From Treponema sp. UBA7570 (GTDB taxonomy: Bacteria; Spirochaetota; Spirochaetia; Treponematales; Treponemataceae): 51,451 nucleotides of DNA. The DNA lies in NCBI GenBank assembly GCA_002477955.1, contig DLLE01000058.1:5901-57351 (forward strand). Direction: 5' to 3'. The translations under genes were made by a program, and so were the position numbers. A model generated the notes under the pieces. That model saw nothing but the letters and a program-made list of their open reading frames with translations, was not told where the DNA came from and made no database searches. Below, in pieces: positions 1-6,343 of the stretch. The first letter of the stretch is position 1; every line of letters starts with the position of its first letter.

Positions 1-321
1 CTTTTGCGGAACGAGGAAGTTTACAAAATTTTCGCCTTTAAGGACGGACAGGGATTTCAGCCGGATTTTCTACTGCTTTTGCACGGAAAAAACGACGAGA
101 ACGCATATTTTCAGGTTTTTATAGAGCCGAAAGGAAAACATCTTGCCGAAAAAGACAGTTGGAAAGAAGAATTCTTGGAAGAAATTTCAAGCCGGTACGG
201 ATTTTCAAAGCCAGTGCGAAAAGAAACTGAGAAATATTGTCTTTTGGGGCTTACGTTCTTTAACGCAGGCGACAAGGCGATGAAAGAAAAATTCCGTGAA
301 CGGTTTGAAGAGATTGTGTGA
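1..321 (+). CDS. Type III restriction enzyme Res subunit, C-terminal end (partial)
   Basis: The reading frame is open from the first base, so the gene enters from the left edge; only about 106 C-terminal residues are present. What is visible fits the PD-(D/E)xK nuclease end of type III restriction Res proteins: a QPDF segment, then about 15 residues later FIEPKG with the E-x-K pair, then a DxWK segment and a closing GLTFFN stretch. In the family this domain follows a DEAD-type helicase, and the enzyme cuts DNA together with a Mod methylase; both should lie to the left. It ends 79 bases before the flotillin gene. The family call rests on a short fragment. Confidence 0.75.
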   Translation, partial: LLRNEEVYKIFAFKDGQGFQPDFLLLLHGKNDENAYFQVFIEPKGKHLAEKDSWKEEFLEEISSRYGFSKPVRKETEKYCLLGLTFFNAGDKAMKEKFRERFEEIV

Positions 322-390
322 AGGGAAAAGCAAGAAATAACGGACTTGCAATTAAGTGTTTATGCTTTAGACTGAATTTATATTCTTTTT

Positions 391-395
391 GGAGG
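391..395 (+). promoter_or_regulatory. Ribosome binding site of the flotillin gene
   Basis: GGAGG lies five bases before the ATG at 401. This decides the start: the upstream in-frame TTG at 389 falls just before the site and cannot be the initiation codon. Confidence 0.8.
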
Positions 396-400
396 CGAAA

Positions 401-1900
401 ATGAGTGAGTTTTCTGTTTTCTTTGTTATCGCGGTGGTTTTTCTGCTGGTGATTTTTTTCTGTTCCTACAAGAAAGTTCCTAAGAACAAAATTGGAATCC
501 GTGTCGGGCCGTTCGGAAACAAGACGGTTACAGGAAAGGCGGTTTTTGTGGTTCCGTTTCTTCAGCGCATTGACTACATGACGCTTGAGAACATTCAGGT
601 TGATTTTGTAAGCAAGGAGTCTATTCCGACCCAGGACGCCATAAACATCAAGGTTGACGCTATTGCGAACATCGCGATTTCCCAGGACAACGAGATTATG
701 AAGAAGGCGGCGGCGAAATTCATCGGCTACACGACCGGAAACATCGCCGACATTGTAAAGCCGGTTCTTGAGGGAAATATCCGCGAGATTATAAGCCAGA
801 TTAAACTGAAGGATTTGATTCAGGGCGACAAGAAGGTTCTTGCCGAGCAGATTGCGCAGAACGTAAAGCCGAATCTTGAGGACTTGGGGCTTGAGCTTAC
901 TACTTTCAATATTCAGAATTTTAAGGATGACAACGGCGTAATCAACAATCTTGGTATCGAGAACACCGTGAGCATTTCAAAGGACGCGGCAAAGGCGAAG
1001 GCGGCGGCCGAGGCTGAAATCAAGATTGCGCAGGCGCAGGCCGACAAGGACGCAAACGATGCGCGCGTCGCGGCCGAGCTTGAGATTGCCCAGAAACAGA
1101 ACGATTTGGCGATAAAGAAAGCCGCGCTCAAGCTCCAGGCGGACACTGAGGCTGCAAAGGCCGAGGCCGCAATGGGAATCGAGACGGAAAACCAGCGCAA
1201 GGTTCTTGAAATCAAGGCGGCGGACGCGAACATCGCAAAGCAGGAAAAGCAGATTGAAATTCAGGAAAAGGAAGTCGCAATCAAGGAGAAGGCTCTTGAC
1301 GCAGATATAAAGAAGACTGCCGAGGCGGACAAATTCGCGGCGGAGCAGAAAGCCGACGCGGAGCTTTACACAAGGCAGCGCAAGGCCGAGGCAGAGGCGT
1401 TCGAGCTTCAAAAGCAGGCGGAAGCCGAGGCCTACCAGAAGCAGAAAAAAGCCGAGGCTGAAAAGCTTGCGATGGAAAACGAGGCGGCAGGAAAGAAATC
1501 TCTTGCGGAGGCGATTCAGGCGCAGGGCGAGGCGGAAGCCGAGGCAATAAAGGCCAAGCTCGTTGCGGAAGCGGAAGGTATGCGTGAAAAGGCTGAGGCG
1601 ATGAAGCTTTACGGAGACGCGGCGCGCCAGCAGATGGAGCTTGACGCCCTTAAAGTTTACTTTGAGCAGCTTCCGAAAATTGCGGAGGCTGCAGGAAAGT
1701 CTTACCAGAACGTTGATAAAATCTATATGTACGGCGGAGACTCGTCAAAGCTGCAGGCTGACATAATGAAGAACGTTACACAGATAAGCGAGGGCTTGGG
1801 CGAGTCGCTCGGAATCGATATGAAGTCTCTTCTTGCTGGATTCATCGGCGGAAAGGCCGCCGGAAACAAAAATGATAAAAAGAATTCCGAAAAAGAGTAG
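401..1900 (+). CDS. Flotillin-like SPFH membrane protein
   Basis: A 499-residue protein with one N-terminal membrane segment (about residues 5-22), an SPFH/band-7 domain (about 30-195) and a long Ala/Glu/Lys-rich coiled coil (about 200-420) full of KAEAEA-type repeats, then a short Gly/Lys tail. This is the flotillin arrangement; such proteins form scaffolds in membrane microdomains. The C-terminal part lacks anything enzymatic. Codon use is unusual for the window: GAG, AAG, GCG and GCC dominate, while neighbours use GAA and AAA. High expression or foreign origin could explain it. The gene stands alone between two restriction systems, with a hairpin after the stop. Function is inferred from architecture only. 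Confidence 0.88.
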   Translation: MSEFSVFFVIAVVFLLVIFFCSYKKVPKNKIGIRVGPFGNKTVTGKAVFVVPFLQRIDYMTLENIQVDFVSKESIPTQDAINIKVDAIANIAISQDNEIMKKAAAKFIGYTTGNIADIVKPVLEGNIREIISQIKLKDLIQGDKKVLAEQIAQNVKPNLEDLGLELTTFNIQNFKDDNGVINNLGIENTVSISKDAAKAKAAAEAEIKIAQAQADKDANDARVAAELEIAQKQNDLAIKKAALKLQADTEAAKAEAAMGIETENQRKVLEIKAADANIAKQEKQIEIQEKEVAIKEKALDADIKKTAEADKFAAEQKADAELYTRQRKAEAEAFELQKQAEAEAYQKQKKAEAEKLAMENEAAGKKSLAEAIQAQGEAEAEAIKAKLVAEAEGMREKAEAMKLYGDAARQQMELDALKVYFEQLPKIAEAAGKSYQNVDKIYMYGGDSSKLQADIMKNVTQISEGLGESLGIDMKSLLAGFIGGKAAGNKNDKKNSEKE

Positions 1901-1934
1901 TCTTTTAGCTGAATAAAAACTTCGGAAGAAACAT

Positions 1935-1987
1935 TTTTGAGGTGTGTTCTAAAAATTTGAAATGATCTTTAGTAACACACCTCAAAA
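1935..1987 (+). terminator. Hairpin after the flotillin gene
   Basis: A 14-base perfect inverted repeat (TTTTGAGGTGTGTT at 1935-1948 and its complement at 1974-1987) separated by 25 bases and followed by a T-rich stretch. It is most likely a terminator for the flotillin gene. The long loop leaves open that it is a protein-binding palindrome in front of the restriction gene. Confidence 0.5.
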
Positions 1988-2042
1988 CTTTTCCTTTTTA
2001 TCTATTATAGAAAAAATACTATATTTATGTTACATTTTGACC

Positions 2043-2946
2043 ATGGATTATCCAAAAACAAAGAGCGGATATATTGACTTGCTCAGAAATGAAGCGGAGA
2101 AAATTTATTCGGATTTATTGAAAACTAAATTCGACTTAAAAAAGAAAGCTTCGGAAATGAACAAGCGGATAAAAACCGCAAAAGACTTTCAATCCTCAAA
2201 AATACTTGAAACTGCAAAAAACAGCAGCTGGAAAAATAAAAAACTGCTGAATGAACTGCTTTTATTAACCTATTCCTCATATATTGTCATGCTTGAATAT
2301 CGGAATGAAATCTGGCCGTATGAATATATGACTTTTTCCCGCAGAATCGGGGAACTTTGGGGAACCTTTCTGCAAGCTCCCTTTCTTTTATCCAGTAAAT
2401 GAATTAAAAATTATTGATGTTCCTGCATTTCAAGAAATTCAGGATAAAATTCAAAAAGACGCAATAACTTTTATAGAATCTTTGGCGCTTGATGAAAAAA
2501 CGAAAAAAGAGCTGAAAGAAAAATATGAAATTCCTTGGACTATGGTTGACAGCGGCGGAATCAATTTGAATCTTGATTTGCATTTTGAACAAAACAAAAT
2601 TCATTATAATTGCGACTTCAAGAGCGGCTTCAGTTCAAATGAAAAAGGAAATACAAACAGGCTTCTACTTGTTGCAAGCATTTTTAAATCTCTAGGTCAG
2701 AATGAGAAGCAGATGATCTTTGTCAGGCAGCAGGAAAAGGAAAACAATCATTATTTGCAGACTTTGAAAAATTCCAAACTTTGGGATATTTACTGTGCAG
2801 ATGAATGTTACAATGCCATAAAAAATTTCACAGGATTCAATATAAGAGAATGGCTTGATAAAAATGCGGACTGGAAATGCGACATAAGCGGCACGTTCAA
2901 GAAACATCTTGAAGAAAACGATTTGCTGAAATACTTAACTTGGTAA
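2043..2946 (+). pseudogene. Type II restriction endonuclease, broken by a one-base frameshift
   Basis: The frame that starts at ATG 2043 ends at 2402. A second frame, open well upstream of 2402 and running to 2946, continues the same protein. Dropping one G from the GGGG at 2359-2362 joins them and gives an uninterrupted product of about 300 residues through a GELW-EPFCKLPFFYP segment that reads naturally. The C-terminal half holds a likely PD-(D/E)xK core: Asp residues in NLNLDLHF, then CDFKSGF. The N-terminal part is helical and charged. It sits one base before an N6-adenine methylase gene, which supports a restriction role. I cannot name the recognition sequence. The shift could be a true inactivation, a sequencing error, or slippage in a short G run. 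Confidence 0.72.
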
Positions 2947-2947
2947 A

Positions 2948-4525
2948 GTGAAAAATATGCACGACAGACTTTGCTCATATTATACAGACTCAAAAGAAAT
3001 CACATCTTATATGGCTTCAATGCTGGATATTAAAGACAATGATATTGTGCTTGAACCGTCGGCAGGAAGCGGACTTTTTATAGACGAACTATTGACTGCA
3101 AATAAAAATATTCATATAGACGCGCTTGATATAGATAAAAAAGCAATCTTAATCTTAAAGGAAAAATATAAAAATGAAAGCCGTGTGAATGTCAGGGAAA
3201 CTGACACATTGTTCGATTCTGAACTGGATTCTTTTCAGGATGCGGCTTTATGGCTGAAAAACACAGACACATTGTTTGATGAAAATTTGGACTTGTTTGA
3301 AAAAACATGCGGACATTACACAAAAATAATCGGGAATCCGCCTTACGGAGCATGGCAAGATTACGAAAAACGTGATTTGCTGAAGAAAAAATATCCTGGG
3401 CAATATGTAAAGGAGACTTATTCTCTTTTTCTTTTGCGTTGTATATCGGTATTAAAATTCGGCGGAAAACTTTCATTTATCATTCCTGACACTTTTATGT
3501 TTTTGAACCTTCATCAGAAATTAAGGAATTTTCTTTTGTCAAAAACAAAAATTTCAGAAATTCTTATCTTTCCGTCAAATTTCTTTCCGGGCGTAAGTTT
3601 CGGATACTCAAATCTCTCTATAATTACTCTGGAACGAAGCGACGAACAGTCATCGCTAAAAAATGAAATTTCAGTCTATAAAGGCTTCAAAAATCCTGCG
3701 GAATTTTCTTTAATTCATAGCAAACAGGCAGAATTGCCCAATTGTATAGAAAAATTCACTCTAAATCAGGGGGATATTTTCAATTCAGCAGGGCAAAGAT
3801 TTATTCTTACAGAAAAATCAGAGAACTTTATTTTTAATTCTTCTAAAACTGTCGGAGATGTCGCTGATGTTGTAACAGGCTTTTATTCCGGCGACAACAC
3901 AAAATTTATACGCGTAAAAGACAAATCGGTAAAAGGCTCTAAGAATTATGAAGTTGTAAATCCAAATAAAGTCATAATCAGCGATTCTATTTGCGGAATT
4001 GAAAATTCAGATGAGGCTTATATTCCTTACATAAAAAGCTCTTCAAAGACAAAGTACATAAAGGAAAATGATGAATGGTTTGTCCGCTGGGATAAGAAGA
4101 CTGTCGAGTATTACAACAGCAATAAAAAATCTCGTTTTCAGAATTCCTCGTTTTATTTCAAGAAAGGCATCGGGCTTCCGATGGTAAAATCAAGCCGCAT
4201 AAACGCCTTTGTAATGGAAAACAGAGTTTTCGACCAGTCAATCGTAGGAATTTTTCCGAAAGATGAAAGCAAATTTCTGTATCTTCTAGGCCTAATGAAC
4301 AGCGAGATTGCAAATAAAATTATCCACTTAATAAACCCGACCGCAAACAACTCTTCAAACTACATAAAACAGATTCCGTACAAAGAGCCTGACAAAAAGA
4401 CTTTTGAAAATGTTTGCAATTTAGTTTCCGTTGCATTGAATTCTGCCGAAAACAACGAAACGGAAAAAAAACTTGCTGTTCAAAGAGAACTGGATTCTAT
4501 TTTCAATATGATTTACGCCACATAA
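2948..4525 (+). CDS. N6-adenine DNA methyltransferase of a type II R-M system
   Basis: About 525 residues with the SAM-binding motif LEPSAGSG (35-42) and catalytic NPPYGAW (130-136), the order of gamma-class N6-adenine methylases. The C-terminal 250 residues lack catalytic motifs and probably form the target-recognition domain. The start is GTG 2948 or ATG 2957; only one base separates the GTG from the stop of the endonuclease, so the two genes are co-transcribed. An internal near-repeat of about 21 codons (bases 3203 and 3266 onward) doubles a TDTLFD-x-LD-F segment before the NPPY motif. The methylase looks intact while its endonuclease is frameshifted, as is common when restriction has been lost but modification kept. 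Confidence 0.85.
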   Translation: MKNMHDRLCSYYTDSKEITSYMASMLDIKDNDIVLEPSAGSGLFIDELLTANKNIHIDALDIDKKAILILKEKYKNESRVNVRETDTLFDSELDSFQDAALWLKNTDTLFDENLDLFEKTCGHYTKIIGNPPYGAWQDYEKRDLLKKKYPGQYVKETYSLFLLRCISVLKFGGKLSFIIPDTFMFLNLHQKLRNFLLSKTKISEILIFPSNFFPGVSFGYSNLSIITLERSDEQSSLKNEISVYKGFKNPAEFSLIHSKQAELPNCIEKFTLNQGDIFNSAGQRFILTEKSENFIFNSSKTVGDVADVVTGFYSGDNTKFIRVKDKSVKGSKNYEVVNPNKVIISDSICGIENSDEAYIPYIKSSSKTKYIKENDEWFVRWDKKTVEYYNSNKKSRFQNSSFYFKKGIGLPMVKSSRINAFVMENRVFDQSIVGIFPKDESKFLYLLGLMNSEIANKIIHLINPTANNSSNYIKQIPYKEPDKKTFENVCNLVSVALNSAENNETEKKLAVQRELDSIFNMIYAT

Positions 4526-4615
4526 AAGACAAAAATGCCTTTTGCCTTTTTATTCCATCGACTCCGAGCCGAATCCTAGCGCAGGCTCAACGAGCTTTTT
4601 GTTGTCAATATTTTT

Positions 4616-4879
4616 CTATTTTGTGTTTATTTTGATTTTTGTTGCAATAACCTGAGCTTTTTCATCGCGTAAAATGTATTCAACATCTATATTTTCTTCA
4701 GAGATATTTGCTTTTTCTTTTGCCTCTTTTATGATGAGATCTTTTATTTCTTCATCATTTGCTTTGAGCAAAGTTTTCATTGAAGTATTATTGTCAAGGG
4801 TAAGAGGCTTTTTTGCGCAGGAAACTGCAAGCGTTGATACTGCAAAACATATTGTCAAAAATTTAAAAAATCTACCCAT
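4616..4879 (-). CDS. Small lipoprotein, function unknown
   Basis: An 87-residue protein with a lipoprotein signal: charged MGRFFK, a hydrophobic stretch, then LAVSC with the likely modified cysteine at residue 21. The mature part is about 65 mostly charged residues with no family I recognise. AAGGAG lies eight bases before the ATG. The gene follows the next minus-strand lipoprotein by 24 bases, so the two are probably one transcript. It converges on the methylase gene. Confidence 0.7.
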   Translation of the reverse strand: MGRFFKFLTICFAVSTLAVSCAKKPLTLDNNTSMKTLLKANDEEIKDLIIKEAKEKANISEENIDVEYILRDEKAQVIATKIKINTK

Positions 4880-4903
4880 TCTTGTTTTCTCCTTTTTGCT
4901 ATG

Positions 4904-5305
4904 TTAGAAATCAAAGCCGCTATTTATTGCGCTGTTTATACTTTCCGCTGAAGAAAAAAGCGTGTAGTTATAGCCACCGTCAAAAAAAATTAGTTCTATG
5001 GCAGTATCTTTTGAGCCAAGAACAACAATGTTCTCTTTTTTATTTTCGATTTTAAAAAGCAGGTCATCTATTAGGTCATCCATATCGTTAACATCGAAAA
5101 AACCTTCATTAAATATGTTCAGGTCTGTCCATGATTTTATGGAACTTGTTTCGTCATATACTTTGTCGCCATAAATAGAAATGTAATTGTTTACAACTTT
5201 TTCACCATCTTCATTGCATGTTACTACTGAAAGAACTTCATCGCAGCCCGTAAATAGCAATGCCAATAAACATGAAAAAAGCAAAATAGCAAATTTCTTT
5301 TTCAT
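4904..5305 (-). CDS. Small lipoprotein, function unknown
   Basis: A 133-residue product from the ATG at 5305, chosen because GGAG lies just upstream and because MKKKFAILLFSCLLALLF followed by TGC is a clear lipoprotein signal with the modified cysteine at about residue 21. An upstream in-frame start at 5326 would add seven residues without a ribosome site. The mature part is acidic, with no recognised domain. It leads the two-gene minus-strand lipoprotein unit. Confidence 0.7.
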   Translation of the reverse strand: MKKKFAILLFSCLLALLFTGCDEVLSVVTCNEDGEKVVNNYISIYGDKVYDETSSIKSWTDLNIFNEGFFDVNDMDDLIDDLLFKIENKKENIVVLGSKDTAIELIFFDGGYNYTLFSSAESINSAINSGFDF

Positions 5306-5361
5306 AAAAACTCCAATAAAAAGCAAGGTTAAAAACTTCAGTTTTTAGGTTGACTTTTTAA

Positions 5362-5378
5362 GTTGCTTCGCAACGAAG
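5362..5378. other. Overlapping alternative hairpins in the 5306-5605 intergenic region
   Basis: The stretch between the divergent lipoprotein genes holds two mutually exclusive small stems, GTTGC-TTC-GCAAC (5362-5374) and CTTCG-CAA-CGAAG (5366-5378). A third, AAAAAC/GTTTTT, lies at 5333-5347. No known riboswitch consensus is seen. The region also carries the promoter described at 5546 and the inverted repeat at 5490. Confidence 0.35.
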
Positions 5379-5489
5379 TGGGAAACAGCCGGTGCCTCCA
5401 AAATTGAAGTTTATAAAAATATTAAACCATCTGTTAAATAAATACTAGCAGGCTTAAAAGTTTGTTTTGTTATTTCTTTTCTGCCGTCT

Positions 5490-5519
5490 CTGGTCGCCGG
5501 TAAAATTGCCGGCGGCCAG
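5490..5519. repeat. GC-rich inverted repeat upstream of the G8 promoter
   Basis: CTGGTCGCCGG and CCGGCGGCCAG pair over 11 bases with one G-T pair and an 8-base loop. No T run follows on either strand, so it is not a simple terminator. It sits about 27 bases before the -35 box of the next promoter and may be an operator or a decayed repeat element. Confidence 0.45.
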
Positions 5520-5545
5520 AAAAAATTGCGGCACAGCCTTTTTGC

Positions 5546-5576
5546 TTGACAAAGTGCGGGGTGGGGGGGGTAAACT
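5546..5576 (+). promoter_or_regulatory. Promoter with a G8 tract in the spacer
   Basis: A perfect -35 TTGACA (5546-5551) and a -10 TAAACT (5571-5576) are separated by 19 bases. Most of that spacer is a G4-T-G8 block, with G8 at 5563-5570. Slippage in the G run would change the spacer length; one or two fewer G would bring it to the optimal 17-18 bases. The start site would be near 5583, leaving a short leader with GGAG before the ATG at 5606. Confidence 0.65.
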
Positions 5577-5605
5577 GTTAAATCAATTTTATTTTTGGAG
5601 ATACT

Positions 5606-6193
5606 ATGAAAAAAATGAATAAAATTTTTGGCTTTGCGGCTGTTTTGCTTTGCGGATTGTTTTTTGAAGGTTGCTCGGAAGAAGATTCAAAGGCTTTGGA
5701 CGATTTGACAGGGCCTTCTGATACTTGGTGCACCATGCCTGTAACTTATGCTTCTGAAAACGGCTCCTCCAGCACAGTTTTGAATGTCAGCTTTTATTAT
5801 GCTTCTAAAGAAGTTAAGCCGAATGATTCTTCGACAGGATTGCGTTCTGATATTGAATCGATTCCTGAGGACTCTATTTCTGTTCTTGTAACTCTTGGTT
5901 CCGGCGAAACAAATTCTCTTCTTACGACGCTTACTAGCACTCAGTATCTTTTTAAGAGCTTTGGTTCTGTTGACGACTTAACTTCTACGTCTGAAACTTC
6001 TTATTCGTATTCGAATATGAAACTTTTTTGGAAAGCGATTTATCTTAAAAACCGTGAGGCATTAAGCAAAGACCAAAATATTCCTCTGCAGCTGCAAAAA
6101 TCAACACAAAATCGTTATGCAAGTATTTCTGATTTGGAAAATTTTAACTGGAAAAGGCTTCTTGCGACTTATCTTTTGAATAACTTGGAATAG
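5606..6193 (+). CDS. Putative lipoprotein, possibly phase-variable
   Basis: A 195-residue protein with a lipoprotein signal (MKKMNKIFGFAAVLLCGLFF then EGC; cysteine at about 23). The mature part is Ser/Thr-rich with no domain I recognise. GGAG (5597-5600) lies five bases before the ATG. The gene is monocistronic: its own promoter is upstream and a strong terminator lies at 6309-6338. Because the promoter spacer contains a G8 tract, expression may vary between cells by tract length. That is inference from the tract, not an observed property. Confidence 0.7.
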   Translation: MKKMNKIFGFAAVLLCGLFFEGCSEEDSKALDDLTGPSDTWCTMPVTYASENGSSSTVLNVSFYYASKEVKPNDSSTGLRSDIESIPEDSISVLVTLGSGETNSLLTTLTSTQYLFKSFGSVDDLTSTSETSYSYSNMKLFWKAIYLKNREALSKDQNIPLQLQKSTQNRYASISDLENFNWKRLLATYLLNNLE

Positions 6194-6259
6194 TTTACAA
6201 AAAGACTGTTTTTTGTTTGGTTTGAACAGAATTCTTAGCCCAGGCTGTAGCCCCGTAGT

Positions 6260-6293
6260 CTCAGGCTTTTTGCCTGAGATGGAGCTGTGCGGA
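6260..6293 (+). repeat. Hairpin repeat family, partial copy
   Basis: CTCAGGC-TTTTT-GCCTGAG (6260-6278) is followed directly by ATGGAG and then GCGGAA. The order hairpin, ATGGAG, GCGGAA matches the better copies at 8775-8824 and 38794-38855, but the left flank is not conserved here. It lies between the lipoprotein stop and its terminator. Confidence 0.4.
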
Positions 6294-6308
6294 AGGGCGA
6301 AAGGCTGG

Positions 6309-6338
6309 AGGAGTGCGGAGATGCGCTCCTCTTTTTTT
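6309..6338 (+). terminator. Intrinsic terminator after the 5606 lipoprotein gene
   Basis: An 8-base stem (AGGAGTGC with GCGCTCCT-type complement, one G-T pair, 6309-6316 and 6323-6330) with a six-base loop, followed by C and seven T. The T run is on the plus strand, so it ends the lipoprotein transcript. It also lies just past the stop of the oncoming pectinesterase gene. Confidence 0.75.
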
Positions 6339-6343
6339 GCGAA

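Noticed and set aside
977..1411. Long minus-strand open frames across the flotillin coiled coil
   Set aside because: They mirror the repetitive Ala/Glu/Lys codons of the plus-strand gene, have Leu/Arg-rich unnatural composition and no ribosome site.
5360..5400. A cobalamin or other riboswitch before the 5606 lipoprotein
   Set aside because: The GGGAAACAGCCGGTGCC text recalls parts of such motifs, but the rest of the consensus is missing and the region lies upstream of the predicted transcription start.
5490..5519. The GC-rich inverted repeat as a terminator
   Set aside because: No T run follows on either strand, and no gene ends there.
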